Below, in pieces: positions 51,963 to 61,434 of a stretch of 64,000 nt of DNA (the stretch's first letter is position 1; every line of letters starts with the position of its first letter). A program made the translations under genes and the position numbers. Origin of the DNA: Natribaculum breve (lineage in GTDB: Archaea; Halobacteriota; Halobacteria; Halobacteriales; Natrialbaceae). Where the stretch lies: positions 1,798,001 to 1,862,000 of the forward strand of contig NZ_CP095390.1 of the NCBI RefSeq assembly GCF_023008585.1. The letters run 5' to 3'. The notes under the pieces are model-generated. The model was given only the letters and a program-made list of their open reading frames with translations. It was not told the DNA's origin and searched no databases.

Positions 51963-53669
51963 TCAGCTGTCGATCGTGTTGCGCAACTGTTCACTGTGTT
52001 GCAGTCGATCTATGATCTCGCCGTGGATGTGTCCGTTCGAGCCGACGAGTTCCTGCCGGTCTTTCTCGGTGTAGATCTCGAAAGGGTCGCCGCTCGTGTC
52101 GGTGAGCGTCGCGCCCGCCTCCTTCGCGATGACGACGCCCGCGGCGACGTCCCAGGGGTGGGTGTCGTACTCCCAGACGGCGTCGGTGCTGCCGTTGGCG
52201 AGATAACACAGGTGGAGCGCTGCGGCACCGAGTCGTCGGACGCCGCGAGTCTCGTTGTAGAAGTGGGTGAGAAAGCTTCCGTCCGGGTCGTATCCCGAAA
52301 TCAGCATGCTTTCGTCGAGTTCGGTCCGGTCTGTCGTCGTGATCCGATTGCCGTCCTTGTAGGCACCCTGGCCCTCGATCGCCGTCCAGAGTTCGTCGGT
52401 TTCGGGCGCGTAAACGACGCCCATGACGGGGACGTCCTCTTTCAGCAACGCGATCGAGACCGCGTAGTTGGGGTTCCCGTTGGCGTAGTTTCCGGTCCCG
52501 TCGAGCGGATCGATCAACCACGTGTACGTGCTCCCGCTCTCGACGGATACGTGTTCTTCCGACCGGATGTTGTGAGCGGGGTACTCGTTCTCGATGGCCG
52601 TCGTGATGATGTTCTCCGACAGGTAGTCGGCTTCCGTGACGATATCCGCCTTGTCGGTTTTGAACTCCTCGGCCTCGACCCGACCGTGGAGCTCCCTGAG
52701 CGGATCGCCGACGCTCCTGGCGGCTTCTTTCGCCAGGCTGTGTGCCCGTTCGATCATGTCCTCCGGTTCGTCGTCGTCGTCCGCGACGGTCCGCGGGAGC
52801 GACTTCGCCTCCGAGCCGCGAGCGCCCCAGCCGAGGAGTTCGCTGACCGCCGTGAAGAAGTCGTCGTCGTAACTCGTCCGCACGATGTCGGCGGTGCTCT
52901 GGGCACCGGTGATCGTGACCACGTCGTCGGTCTCGAGGCGGACGTGGTGGCGACCGCCGTCGACCAGCATGTCGGCGTCCTCGCTGCAGACCACCCGGAT
53001 CGTCGTGTCCTCGCTGACGATCACGGGACGAACGCCGATCTGGTGGGTATGAAGCGGCACCATCTCGAGCGACGAGTTGTTCGTCGGGTGGTGGATCGGG
53101 CCGTTTGCAGACAGCGAGATGCCGGTCGACCCGGTCGGCGTCGCGACTGCGAGTCCAGTCCCGTCGTACTCGCCGACGTACTGGTCGTCCGCGAACACGT
53201 CCAGTTTCGTGATCTTTCGGTCGACCGGATCGTCTGGCGGGACGTGCTGAATCATGACGTCGTTGATCCCCGTCGCTTCGACTCCGTTAGCCTCGACTGC
53301 CAGCTGCTGGCGGTTGTCGATCGTCGACCGCCCCTGGACGACCTCGGTCAGCGCCTCCTCCAGGTCGTCGACGGCCACGCGAACGAGGAACGCGAGCGTC
53401 CCCGTGTTGATACCGAGAAGCGGGACGTTTCGCGGTGCGAACTGCTTGATCCCCTCGAGAAAGGTGCCGTCGCCGCCGATGGTGACTCCGAGCGTCTCCA
53501 TCTCCCCGGCGTAGACGTCGTCGATGGGGGTTCCCACGTCGACGGTTTTCAGCCGTAACCCGTTCTCCTCCGTCCACGTCCGCAGTCGGTCGACGGCGAC
53601 GTCACTCTCCTCGTCCGGGCTCGTGATCGCGATGATGTCCTCGACTGTCGACAGGCGTCTCCCTCGCAT
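51963..53669 (-). CDS. NAD kinase-inositol monophosphatase fusion protein
   Basis: The 568-residue protein joins two enzymes. Residues about 8-275 are an NAD kinase: GGDGTFLEGIKQF, GINDVMIQ and TGLAVATPTGSTGISLSANGPI. Residues about 310-560 are an IMPase-family phosphatase: EEHVSVES, IDPLDGTGNYANGNP and WDVAAGVVIAKEAGA, the metal site motifs. A TTTAAAT box (53697-53703) lies about 30 nt before the ATG at 53669, deciding this start. The pairing suggests control of NADP level by synthesis and dephosphorylation. Methanogen fusions are known with, as I recall, the opposite order. Confidence 0.88.
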   Translation of the reverse strand: MRGRRLSTVEDIIAITSPDEESDVAVDRLRTWTEENGLRLKTVDVGTPIDDVYAGEMETLGVTIGGDGTFLEGIKQFAPRNVPLLGINTGTLAFLVRVAVDDLEEALTEVVQGRSTIDNRQQLAVEANGVEATGINDVMIQHVPPDDPVDRKITKLDVFADDQYVGEYDGTGLAVATPTGSTGISLSANGPIHHPTNNSSLEMVPLHTHQIGVRPVIVSEDTTIRVVCSEDADMLVDGGRHHVRLETDDVVTITGAQSTADIVRTSYDDDFFTAVSELLGWGARGSEAKSLPRTVADDDDEPEDMIERAHSLAKEAARSVGDPLRELHGRVEAEEFKTDKADIVTEADYLSENIITTAIENEYPAHNIRSEEHVSVESGSTYTWLIDPLDGTGNYANGNPNYAVSIALLKEDVPVMGVVYAPETDELWTAIEGQGAYKDGNRITTTDRTELDESMLISGYDPDGSFLTHFYNETRGVRRLGAAALHLCYLANGSTDAVWEYDTHPWDVAAGVVIAKEAGATLTDTSGDPFEIYTEKDRQELVGSNGHIHGEIIDRLQHSEQLRNTIDS

Positions 53670-53815
53670 ATACCAAGTGTTATCTATCCACAATGATTTA
53701 AATTGCTTTTGTTTAGCGCAATACTATCGGCGAGAGGTTCACGTCGTCGCGATGTCTCTCGGTCGACACCGTGACTGGTGCGGACGAACTGACGCCGCAG
53801 AATCGCCACGAAGAG

Positions 53816-54448
53816 CTACGGGCGGTCGTGGCCCTCGGCGATCGCGACGCGCTCGGCCGCCGTCTCGACGGACGGGTGGGCGTCGCGTTCGGCCTCGAGG
53901 TAGTCGTCGATTACCTCGCGTCTGCGCTCGTCGACGGCCACTTCGAAGACGAACTCGCCGCTTCCGTGCAGGCCACGCTTGCGCTGTAGGCTCGCGCTAA
54001 CGAGTTCGTTGTCGAAGTAGAAGGGAGCGGCTTTCGTCATCAACCGTCTGTAGACTACGTCTTCGACCGACCTGACGAGGCCGCGACTCACCGAATCTGC
54101 CGCCCTGGTGAGATACTGGATCGACTCCCGCCAGCGATCGATCGCTTCGGTGGTGTCGTCGAGCCGTTCGTAGGCACTCGAGAGTTCGTCGCCGGCTTTC
54201 AGCAGATCCTCCCCGGGGGACTTGTCGGCCCGTTCGCCGGGCCCTTCGCTCAGGTGTGCTTGCTCGACTGTCTTCTCGCGAATCTCCTCGGCCACCCGGT
54301 CGTGTCGCTTCGGTCGCCACTCGTCCCACTCCGACAGGTCCGCGCTGGAACAGCCGTCCTCGCGGAGGGCCGTGGTGATGCGTTCGCCGAGTTCGACGAC
54401 GGCTTCCCAGTCGCCGCGAACTTCGTATCCCGAGACTGTTTCTTTCAT
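53816..54448 (-). CDS. DUF5828-like haloarchaeal protein
   Basis: The 210-residue protein begins MKETVSGYEVRGDWEAVVELGERI and is acidic and helical, with a conserved FYFDNELVSASLQRKRGLHGSGEFVFEV segment near residue 150. It resembles the haloarchaeal DUF5828 family of unknown function. The ORF is open for 60 more codons upstream but those overlap the Mrp gene; the ATG at 54448 is natural. It starts 22 nt after the Mrp stop on the same strand. Confidence 0.65.
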   Translation of the reverse strand: MKETVSGYEVRGDWEAVVELGERITTALREDGCSSADLSEWDEWRPKRHDRVAEEIREKTVEQAHLSEGPGERADKSPGEDLLKAGDELSSAYERLDDTTEAIDRWRESIQYLTRAADSVSRGLVRSVEDVVYRRLMTKAAPFYFDNELVSASLQRKRGLHGSGEFVFEVAVDERRREVIDDYLEAERDAHPSVETAAERVAIAEGHDRP

Positions 54449-54470
54449 GGTCACTGTCGACTGGATCGCG

Positions 54471-55730
54471 TTATCGTCGCTCCCCGTCGGCGCGGTCGAC
54501 GTCCGCGGCGAGGGTCTCGAGTCGTGCGGCAGTTCGCGTCGCGAGCAGTTCGAACGACGCGCGCGTCTCGCCGCCGTCGGCTCTGACCCCGACGGGCGCG
54601 AGCCGTCCCCGTTGCTCGCGTTCGTCACGCGTTCGCGGCAACTGGAGGCGACCGAAGCCGGGAATGGAGATGCCGGGTGGGTCGCTCTCCTCGTCCGACG
54701 TGGTCGACTGCCCGACGGAAGGATCGAGCGGAAGACGCTCGAGGACGGGAACGTCGAACTCGTCGCCGAGTCGGGCGGCGCCGCCGGCGTCGAAGATCTC
54801 GTGGACCGACTCGCAGTCCGGACACTCGAACTGGCTCATGTTCTCGACGAGACCGAGGACAGGGACGTCGTAGCGGGCGAAGCCGCGAAGGCCCCGCCGT
54901 GCGTCGTCGACGGCGACCGCCTGCGGCGTCGTCACGACGACGGCACCGGAGACTGGCAGGTGCTGGACCAGCGACAGCTGTGCGTCGCCGGTGCCGGGTG
55001 GCAGGTCGACGACGAGGTAGTCGAGCGACCCCCACCTGACGTCGCCGAACAGCTGTTTGATGAACTCGTCGACCAGGGGCCCACGCCAGATGACCGGGTC
55101 GTCTTCGCCGGCGATGAATCCCATACTCATCACCGACACGCCGTGTGCGGTCCGTGGCACCATCTCGTCGTCGGGCGTCGCGTCCGGCGTCCGCTCGGAG
55201 AGGCCGAGCATCGCGGGCGCGTTCGGGCCGTAGACGTCCGCGTCGAGGAGTCCGACGTCGGCACCGCCGGCTGCGAGCGTCGTCGCGAGGTTCACCGCGA
55301 CGGTACTCTTGCCGACCCCACCTTTGCCGCTTGCGACCGCGACGACGTTTTTCACGTCCGGGAGGAGGTCGATCCCCGGTCCGATCGCCGTAACCTGCGG
55401 TCGCCACTCGACGCGAACCGACTCGACGCCCGCGAGGTCGGCCGTGGCCGCACGTATCTCGCGTTCGACGTGGGATCGGGCGGCCGCCGACGGGGCCACC
55501 AGCGTGACGGGCACCGTCAACTGGCCGTCCTCGAGGGAGATCGGTCCGTACCCCTCGAGGTCGGCGAGGCTCGCGAACAGCAGTTCGCGACCGACCTCGG
55601 CGTCCGCGAGCGCCCGTTCGACCGTCGCGGGATCGACGCGCGTTCGGTCCGCCCGACTCATGTCGGTGGGCCTGACGGACGAGTCGTTCGCCGACCGGTT
55701 CGAGGCGCTGAATCGGTGATCGTCGGCCAC
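54471..55730 (-). CDS. Mrp/NBP35-family ATP-binding iron-sulfur cluster carrier
   Basis: The protein (419 residues from GTG at 55730; an ATG at 55661 is the alternative) has a deviant Walker A, ASGKGGVGKSTVAVNLA (near residue 132), then LLDADVYGPNAPAML and VVDLPPGTGD, the ParA/Mrp signature. The Cys motif CPDC near residue 310 fits cluster binding. The N-terminal domain is a diverged MIP18/DUF59-like module. Such proteins ferry Fe-S clusters in the cytoplasm. A TTTATAC box (about 55770-55776) favours the upstream GTG start. Confidence 0.85.
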   Translation of the reverse strand: MADDHRFSASNRSANDSSVRPTDMSRADRTRVDPATVERALADAEVGRELLFASLADLEGYGPISLEDGQLTVPVTLVAPSAAARSHVEREIRAATADLAGVESVRVEWRPQVTAIGPGIDLLPDVKNVVAVASGKGGVGKSTVAVNLATTLAAGGADVGLLDADVYGPNAPAMLGLSERTPDATPDDEMVPRTAHGVSVMSMGFIAGEDDPVIWRGPLVDEFIKQLFGDVRWGSLDYLVVDLPPGTGDAQLSLVQHLPVSGAVVVTTPQAVAVDDARRGLRGFARYDVPVLGLVENMSQFECPDCESVHEIFDAGGAARLGDEFDVPVLERLPLDPSVGQSTTSDEESDPPGISIPGFGRLQLPRTRDEREQRGRLAPVGVRADGGETRASFELLATRTAARLETLAADVDRADGERR

Positions 55731-55807
55731 ATCTGTGTTCAGTGTTGGCTAGTACCGTCAGCAGAGTCGAGTATAAACCTTGCGGCAGGGAATCGCCCGC
55801 CGTCGGG

Positions 55808-56278
55808 CTATCCCTCGATGCTGTCGATGAGCGTCACGAGGTCGTCGAGGTAGCGCATCCCCTTCCAGACGGCGACCAGTCCCGTCATGAGTTCGTGCTG
55901 TGACACCGCGTCGGGGTAGATGCGATACTCGAGGAAGATCCGCTGGAGATCTTCGAACGCGACGTTGGTGCCGCGTTCGTCGACGAACCCGTAGACGACG
56001 GGGATCGTCGTGAGCGTCTCGCGGACGCGGGCGACCAGTTCGTTTCGGTCGGCCGCCGTCATGTTCTGAATGCGCGATCTGATTCCCTCGCCGTACTCGA
56101 TCTCCTGGCCGAGAAGCAAGGGGCCGCCTGGACGGCGCTGGATGACGTGGACGAGCATGCCGGACATCTCGACGGTGAGATTGAAGCGGGCCGCCTCGTC
56201 GGGGACTGGTTCGACCGATTCGACGAGTTCGTCGTCGATCCACTCCGTGACCTGCGCTCGATCGATCGTCTGTGGCAT
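55808..56278 (-). CDS. DUF2299 family protein
   Basis: The 156-residue protein begins MPQTIDRAQVTEWIDDELVESVEPVPDEAARFNL and has the VIQRRPGGPLLLGQEIEYGEGIRSRIQ segment typical of archaeal DUF2299, a small alpha/beta family of unknown role that resembles type III chaperone-like folds. Length is normal. It lies upstream of the Mrp gene on the same strand, 77 nt before it, and may be co-transcribed. Confidence 0.8.
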   Translation of the reverse strand: MPQTIDRAQVTEWIDDELVESVEPVPDEAARFNLTVEMSGMLVHVIQRRPGGPLLLGQEIEYGEGIRSRIQNMTAADRNELVARVRETLTTIPVVYGFVDERGTNVAFEDLQRIFLEYRIYPDAVSQHELMTGLVAVWKGMRYLDDLVTLIDSIEG

Positions 56279-56379
56279 GGCTACCAGATGTGTGGGACGG
56301 GAAATGAATCTTGCCCCCGACTCGAGTCGCGTCCGAACCGGACGATTTACGTTACCGAGTGCCGTGATATACCGGACAG

Positions 56380-57117
56380 ATGCGAGAGCTCGTCTTCCGG
56401 ATCGAGTACGACCACGGTGCGGATCCCGTCATGGACGTCTTCATCGACCATCCGGAGCTTCGTGCCCGATCGCTCGCCTGTCACGCCTCGCTGCGGGGCG
56501 TCTGGCGACTCGACTGGATCACCGGGCCGCCCGCTGCCGTCGAGACGCTCGAGGACGTCTTCCTCGACGACGAGCACTGTAACGACTGTCTGCGGACGCC
56601 GGGGTGTACCGCCAGCCCGACGTACGACGTCGTCTCGGAGACGGCGGGCGGGAAAGTCGTCTACACCTCCCGCACCGAGACCGACCGGTGCAGTTCGATT
56701 CCCAGGCTCGCACGCGAGTGGCTAGAGGGAGGGCTCCTGTTCCAGGCCACCCGATCGGACGACAGCTACGAATGGCGCGTCCTCATGCAACGAGGTGACG
56801 CCGTCGGCAAACTCACGGACGCCATCCAGCGGTCGCTCGGGGCACAACGCCGCTTCGACCTCAGGTACCTCGGCGAGGTGACCGAACGGGAGCGCCACCT
56901 GCTGACCGGGCCGCCACTGCCGTACGAACAGCGACTCGCGCTCGAGCGAGCGGTCGAGACCGGATACTACGAGACGCCCCGCGAGACGACGCTCGAGGAA
57001 CTGGCCACAGACCTCGAGGTCCCCCGGTCGACGCTCTCGTATCGCCTCCGTCGAGCCGAGGCGCGGCTCGTCCGGGCGTTCGCTGCGCCGCCTGGCGACG
57101 CGTCGTCGTCCGACTGA
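56380..57117 (+). CDS. Bat-type HTH_10 transcription regulator
   Basis: The 245-residue protein has a C-terminal HTH_10 domain (LPYEQRLALERAVETGYYETPRETTLEELATDLEVPRSTLSYRLRRAEARLV, about residues 185-237), the DNA-binding module of the bacterio-opsin activator family found throughout haloarchaea. The N-terminal 180 residues form a sensor region with DDEHCNDCLRTPGC, a Cys cluster that might bind metal or sense redox. Targets are unknown. It is divergent from the DUF2299 gene. Confidence 0.85.
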   Translation: MRELVFRIEYDHGADPVMDVFIDHPELRARSLACHASLRGVWRLDWITGPPAAVETLEDVFLDDEHCNDCLRTPGCTASPTYDVVSETAGGKVVYTSRTETDRCSSIPRLAREWLEGGLLFQATRSDDSYEWRVLMQRGDAVGKLTDAIQRSLGAQRRFDLRYLGEVTERERHLLTGPPLPYEQRLALERAVETGYYETPRETTLEELATDLEVPRSTLSYRLRRAEARLVRAFAAPPGDASSSD

Positions 57118-57128
57118 ACGCGTCCTCG

Positions 57129-57248
57129 CTACCGGAGTTTGACGGGGACGTTCCGGCCACACGCCGGACACTGGGCGTACCGCGTCGAGTCGCCGTCGTA
57201 CGTCCACCGGTGGCCACAACTCGAGCAGTTCAACCTCGTTCGGGTCAT
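57129..57248 (-). CDS. 39-residue zinc-ribbon protein
   Basis: The short ORF encodes MTRTRLNCSSCGHRWTYDGDS...QCPACGRNVPVKLR with two CxxC knuckles (CSSC, CPAC), a complete zinc ribbon. Haloarchaea encode many such tiny zinc proteins. Start ATG at 57248, stop TAG at 57129-57131; it is convergent with the Bat-type regulator 12 bp away. Function unknown; nucleic-acid or protein contact is typical of the fold. Confidence 0.75.
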   Translation of the reverse strand: MTRTRLNCSSCGHRWTYDGDSTRYAQCPACGRNVPVKLR

Positions 57249-57341
57249 GTCGACTCTACTGTTCGTGCTTCGGAAGTTATAGGTTTCGGCGGTCGTGTCC
57301 GACCGCGACCGCCGGCTATCACACAGTCATCACGGAAGGGG

Positions 57342-58529
57342 TCAACGAATCATCGTAATCGCCGTAAACGCCGCGTACCCGAGGACGATCGCGATGGTGA
57401 GCGACGCGATCCACGCGAGGATCGTGTACCCCATCTTCTTTCGACTGACGCTCCCCGAGCCGCCGTTGGCGTAGCCGCTGCCGACGATCGCGCTGATGAT
57501 GATCTCGTTGAACGAGACCGGAATGCCGAAAAAGACCGCCATCTGTGCGATGGCAAAGGACGGGACCAGCGCGGCGATAGAACTCCGGGAGTCAAGCGCC
57601 GAGTAGTCGCGCGAGACTGCCTTGATCATCCGCGGCGCGCCGGTCCACGAGCCGGCGAGCAGGCCCACTCCGCCGCCGACCAGGATCGCGGTTAGCGGGA
57701 GCCCGAACGGGTCGAGCATCGGGAGCAGCGGGCCGATCGCGAGACCGACCTGGCTACCGCCAGCGGAGAACGCGACGAGTCCGCCGAGTACGAGCAGGAA
57801 ACGCCGCTCTGCGCGAACCTCGTCGCGTGCGAGTTCTCGATAGCTGATTCCGGCACAGGTCAACGCGATAGTGAGCGAGACGAACGCTTTCCCCGCAGTG
57901 CTCTCGGCGCTGACGAACAGCGGGAACGACTGGGCCCCGACGGTCGCGATTGACGCGGCGTCCGAGGCACTCCCGAGGGCTGCGAACTCGATGTTCGCGA
58001 TGACGAGACCGACGGCTCCTGCCAGTCCCGAGATGTACACCGGCCGTCGGTCGGGATCGCTATCGAGCGATCTGGCCGTCACGTAGGCGATCCCACCGCC
58101 GACGAAGGGAGTGAGCGTCCAGAGCAGTGCGATCTGTCGATACTTTTCCCAGGCTGGATCGCCACCGAGCGCCAGACCGACGCCGACGACGGCGCCCGTC
58201 ACGGTAAACGCCGTCGCGATCGGATACCCGGTGAAGACGCCGATCGCGACGAGCGACGCTGCCGTGAGCAGGCCGACCGTGGCGGCGACAGGCGAGAGCG
58301 ACACCCCGTGGATGAGTTCTCTACCCATCGCCTCGGAGACGTTCGCGCCCTGGAGCGTCGCACCGGCGAATCCGAGCAAGCCGACGAGAAAACTCGCGCG
58401 CATGATCGAGATGGCTTTCGCTCCGACCGCAGGGGCAAACGGCGTCGATCCGGACGATCCCGCGCCGATCGCCCACGCCATGAACAGGCTCGCGACTGTG
58501 GCGACCAGTAGTGCTACGATCGCGACCAC
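57342..58529 (-). CDS. PiT-family permease (phosphate- or sulfate-type anion)
   Basis: The 395-residue protein has about ten to eleven helices in two related halves: GAGSSGSTPFAPAVGAKAISIMRA at the N-terminus and GVGLLAGSWTGAPRMIKAVSRDY in the second half, the inverted PiT repeats. The usual GANDxxNA signature of phosphate carriers is replaced by GAGSSGSTPF. PiT proteins carry phosphate, but the CysP subgroup takes up sulfate or thiosulfate. The neighbours (TauE/SafE exporter, rhodanese-MBL protein) make a sulfur anion the better guess. Confidence 0.8.
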   Translation of the reverse strand: MVAIVALLVATVASLFMAWAIGAGSSGSTPFAPAVGAKAISIMRASFLVGLLGFAGATLQGANVSEAMGRELIHGVSLSPVAATVGLLTAASLVAIGVFTGYPIATAFTVTGAVVGVGLALGGDPAWEKYRQIALLWTLTPFVGGGIAYVTARSLDSDPDRRPVYISGLAGAVGLVIANIEFAALGSASDAASIATVGAQSFPLFVSAESTAGKAFVSLTIALTCAGISYRELARDEVRAERRFLLVLGGLVAFSAGGSQVGLAIGPLLPMLDPFGLPLTAILVGGGVGLLAGSWTGAPRMIKAVSRDYSALDSRSSIAALVPSFAIAQMAVFFGIPVSFNEIIISAIVGSGYANGGSGSVSRKKMGYTILAWIASLTIAIVLGYAAFTAITMIR

Positions 58530-58650
58530 GTCGGTACGGATCGTAGTCGATTACCAAAATAGTACCCCTTACAGTAATATCTATGACAAATATCGATCGG
58601 CTCGAGACGACGCGGCGCAGGTCGAAAAGACGGAATCGAGGTGATGGCGG

Positions 58651-59568
58651 TTAGAAGAAAAGCGCCGGCACCGTCTGTCGGAAGATGTTCACAGCGATGA
58701 TAAAGAGGATCGCGATGACGACGTAGTTGAACCGCTGTTCGTCGATCTCGAGTCGACGCAGGTAGGTCCCGATCAGGAGTCCGATGAGGGTGACGAGCGC
58801 GATCGCACACCCGAGCCAGAGCAGGTAGGGCGTCAACAGTCCGTTGAACCACATGAGGACGATCCGCTCGGTGAAGACGAACAGGAATATCATCGAGAGG
58901 CCGCCGACGTACCGCTCGGTGTTCCGTTCGAACGTGTGCAGATACGCGGGCAGTAGCGGACCGAGGTTCGCAGCACCCAGCAGGAACCCGCCACCGAACC
59001 CGACGGAGCTGAGCGCCAGTGGGTGGTGAGCCTCCTCGATGACGATGAAGTCCTTCGTGATCTCGAAGAGAACGTACGCCAACAGGAGCAGGCCGATGAG
59101 GAAGGGGATGACCGGACCGGTACTGTACTCCGAGAGGAAGAACACGCCGACGAACGATCCGACGAGCGCCAGCGTGATGAGCATCCATTCGCGCCGGATA
59201 TACGTCAGCCCCGTGTTCGTCTCACCGACCTGGAACACGTTGATCATCCACGGGGGAATCGCCAGCACGACGACCGCAATCGTCGGGTCGATGACCGTCG
59301 CGAAGACGGGCGTCGTTATCAGCGCGTAGCCGAATCCGATCGTGCCCTTTACGGCAGCCGCGACGACCGCCACGACGAAAAAGAGGGCGAGAGTAGAGGT
59401 TCCGACGTCCGCCTGGATTTCCGACCCGACGTTACCTGCCCCGGGGTAGAGCGCGATCGCTCCGATCAGGACTGCCCCGGTCGCGAACGCCATCATCACC
59501 TCGCGGTACTGGAACTGCAACAGGTTCTGTACGAATTGTCTTGGATTGACCTTTGCTTCCGATGACAT
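58651..59568 (-). CDS. TauE/SafE-family sulfite exporter-like permease
   Basis: The 305-residue protein has about eight to nine helices and the TauE/SafE pattern: AAVKGTIGFGYALITTPVFATVIDP (about residues 57-82) and SSVGFGGGFLLGAANLGPLLPAYL (about 190-213), the two glycine-rich repeats. Family members export sulfite or organosulfonates. It lies between the rhodanese-MBL gene (28 nt upstream) and the PiT permease gene on the same strand, so it is probably part of one operon handling sulfur anions. Confidence 0.88.
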   Translation of the reverse strand: MSSEAKVNPRQFVQNLLQFQYREVMMAFATGAVLIGAIALYPGAGNVGSEIQADVGTSTLALFFVVAVVAAAVKGTIGFGYALITTPVFATVIDPTIAVVVLAIPPWMINVFQVGETNTGLTYIRREWMLITLALVGSFVGVFFLSEYSTGPVIPFLIGLLLLAYVLFEITKDFIVIEEAHHPLALSSVGFGGGFLLGAANLGPLLPAYLHTFERNTERYVGGLSMIFLFVFTERIVLMWFNGLLTPYLLWLGCAIALVTLIGLLIGTYLRRLEIDEQRFNYVVIAILFIIAVNIFRQTVPALFF

Positions 59569-59596
59569 CGTTCTGTCTCCGTGTTAGCTCGTGCCG

Positions 59597-60754
59597 TTAC
59601 TCGACGGCACACTTGTTCGGGCCGAGTTCGATCTCGGGGTCACATAGCTCACGTTTCCCTTCGTTGATGGCGATGATCTTGTCGTGGTTGGCCGGCTTCG
59701 AGCCGAGGCGATCGAGGATGTACTCGACGAAGGCGTCTTTCTCCTCGAGCTGGACCGCGTCGTTCGTCTGTTTGATCTCGCCGATCGTCGCCGAGACCGG
59801 CTTGCCCGGTTCGACCTCCTCGCTTCCCCAGTGGGCGGGGAAGACGAACGCGTCGTCGTCACGCTCGAGGATCGTGTTGAAGATCGTGTCGTAGAGCACT
59901 TCCGCGTGCTCGGGGGCACCGTCGTCGCCGTGCTCTAAGTCCGGCCGGCCGACGCTGTCGACGAACTGCGTATCGCCCGTCAGCAGGGCGTCGCCGGCGA
60001 CGTCGAAGGTGACACTCTCCATCGTGTGTCCGGGCGTGTGCATCACCTCGACGTCGTAGTCGCCGAGCGAGAGGATCTCGCCGTCGTCGACGTACAGCGG
60101 ATCGCCGTGACCTTCCGGCTGGTCGGTTCGCTCGCTGGCGGCACTGCCGACGACCAGTTCGGCGTCGTACTGTTCGGCCAGGTCGCTGCCGGCGGAGATG
60201 TGGTCGGCGTGAATGTGGGTGATCGCGACGTACTTCAGGTCGACCTGGTCGTCGTCGTCGAACAGCCGTTCGTCCGCCTGCAGGTTCCGCTCGTAGACGT
60301 CCGTGTACTGGACGGGGTCGACGATCATCGCCTCGCCGTCGTGCCCGAGGACGTAGGAGAGACAGCCGTTCGAGAGGCGCTTTACCTGCTTGAAGACGAG
60401 GTCGTCGGCGAGGTTGATGTCGACGACGTCGAACACCTTGCTCCACCCTAACATCCCGTCCTCGAGGGTGACGGCGTCGAATCCCTGCTCTGCGAGTCGC
60501 TGTGCTGCTCGTCTGCTCGTGTTCCCGTGTGCACACACTGCGACGACCTGCTTGTCGTCCGGGAGACGCTCGCCGGGATCCGACTCGAACTCGTCGCTGT
60601 CTTTGCTGTACGTGAGGTTGATCGCACCCGGGATGTGCCATCCCTCGTACGATTCGGTCCCACGGACGTCGACGACCGGCACGTCGTCGTCGGTCTCGAG
60701 TCGTCCCTTGAGCACTTCTGGCGAAATCTGGCCTACGATAGTTGCACCTGACAT
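59597..60754 (-). CDS. rhodanese-MBL fold protein (persulfide dioxygenase-like)
   Basis: The 385-residue protein starts with a rhodanese domain (VVDVRGTESYEGWHIPGAINL, then VVAVCAHGNTSRRAAQRLAEQG with the active Cys near residue 74) and continues with an ETHE1-like MBL domain (YVAITHIHADHISAGSDLAE near 180, then GHTMESVTF and GDTQFVDSVGRPD). ETHE1 oxidises glutathione persulfide to sulfite, while rhodaneses move sulfane sulfur. Sulfite release fits the TauE/SafE gene directly downstream. The ATG at 60754 is preferred to an upstream in-frame codon. Confidence 0.88.
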   Translation of the reverse strand: MSGATIVGQISPEVLKGRLETDDDVPVVDVRGTESYEGWHIPGAINLTYSKDSDEFESDPGERLPDDKQVVAVCAHGNTSRRAAQRLAEQGFDAVTLEDGMLGWSKVFDVVDINLADDLVFKQVKRLSNGCLSYVLGHDGEAMIVDPVQYTDVYERNLQADERLFDDDDQVDLKYVAITHIHADHISAGSDLAEQYDAELVVGSAASERTDQPEGHGDPLYVDDGEILSLGDYDVEVMHTPGHTMESVTFDVAGDALLTGDTQFVDSVGRPDLEHGDDGAPEHAEVLYDTIFNTILERDDDAFVFPAHWGSEEVEPGKPVSATIGEIKQTNDAVQLEEKDAFVEYILDRLGSKPANHDKIIAINEGKRELCDPEIELGPNKCAVE

Positions 60755-60987
60755 CGTGGATCGTGTGGTCTTTTCTGTGGCAACCGGTATCAGTCGCCAC
60801 ACAACAACCCCATATACATTATATGAATTAAAATTTGCGCCGTGAGCACCCGCGAATTGTCGTACGACGAAAGCGGAAGTTGGTACGTGACAAACTCGTC
60901 ACGTCGGTTCCCCCACCGGCCGTCTCGTCGCGACTCCTCGTGACAGCCGGGGCAACTTTGATACCAACCTGTGACATATTCACACCC

Positions 60988-61416
60988 GTGTTCGAGAAAA
61001 TCCTCCTCCCGACCGATGGCACCGAGTTCGCAGACGAGATCGCCGAGTGGACCTACCAGCTCGCGGAGACACACGACGCGGAGGTACACGGCCTCTACGT
61101 CAACAACGTCTCCGACGTCATCCCGGCGGCCACCTCGCCGGCACCACCGAACGACGTCTCAGACGCCGTCGAGCGCGAAGGCGAGCAGGCGCTTTCGAGA
61201 CTCGAGCGGGGACGACCCGACGGAATAGAACTGACGACCGAGCTTCGAAAGGGGAACCCGGCGAAGCAGATCCTCGATTACGCGGACGAACACGACGTCG
61301 ACGTCGTCGTGATGGGCCGAAAGGGGACGTCGCTGCTCAGCAACCTCGGCAGCAACACACACGACGTCGTGCTGGCGAGCGACGTTCCGATCACGGTCTA
61401 TCCGTCGTCGGCGTGA
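60988..61416 (+). CDS. UspA-family universal stress protein
   Basis: From GTG at 60988 the protein has 142 residues (VFEKILLPTDGTEFADEIAEW at the start). The Usp loop reads GRKGTSLLSNLGSNTHDVVLASDVPITVYP, a variant of the ATP-binding motif with a shorter spacing. An ACTTTGATA box (60954-60962) lies about 28 nt before the GTG, in keeping with a leaderless transcript, and a longer frame to 60835 is rejected. It is divergent from the rhodanese-MBL gene. Confidence 0.82.
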   Translation: MFEKILLPTDGTEFADEIAEWTYQLAETHDAEVHGLYVNNVSDVIPAATSPAPPNDVSDAVEREGEQALSRLERGRPDGIELTTELRKGNPAKQILDYADEHDVDVVVMGRKGTSLLSNLGSNTHDVVLASDVPITVYPSSA

Positions 61417-61434
61417 GCGCGGGCCGAAGCGAGA

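Noticed and set aside
53771..53989. A 72-codon plus-strand frame opposite the DUF5828-like gene.
   Set aside because: It lies antisense to the conserved end of that gene and has no independent support.
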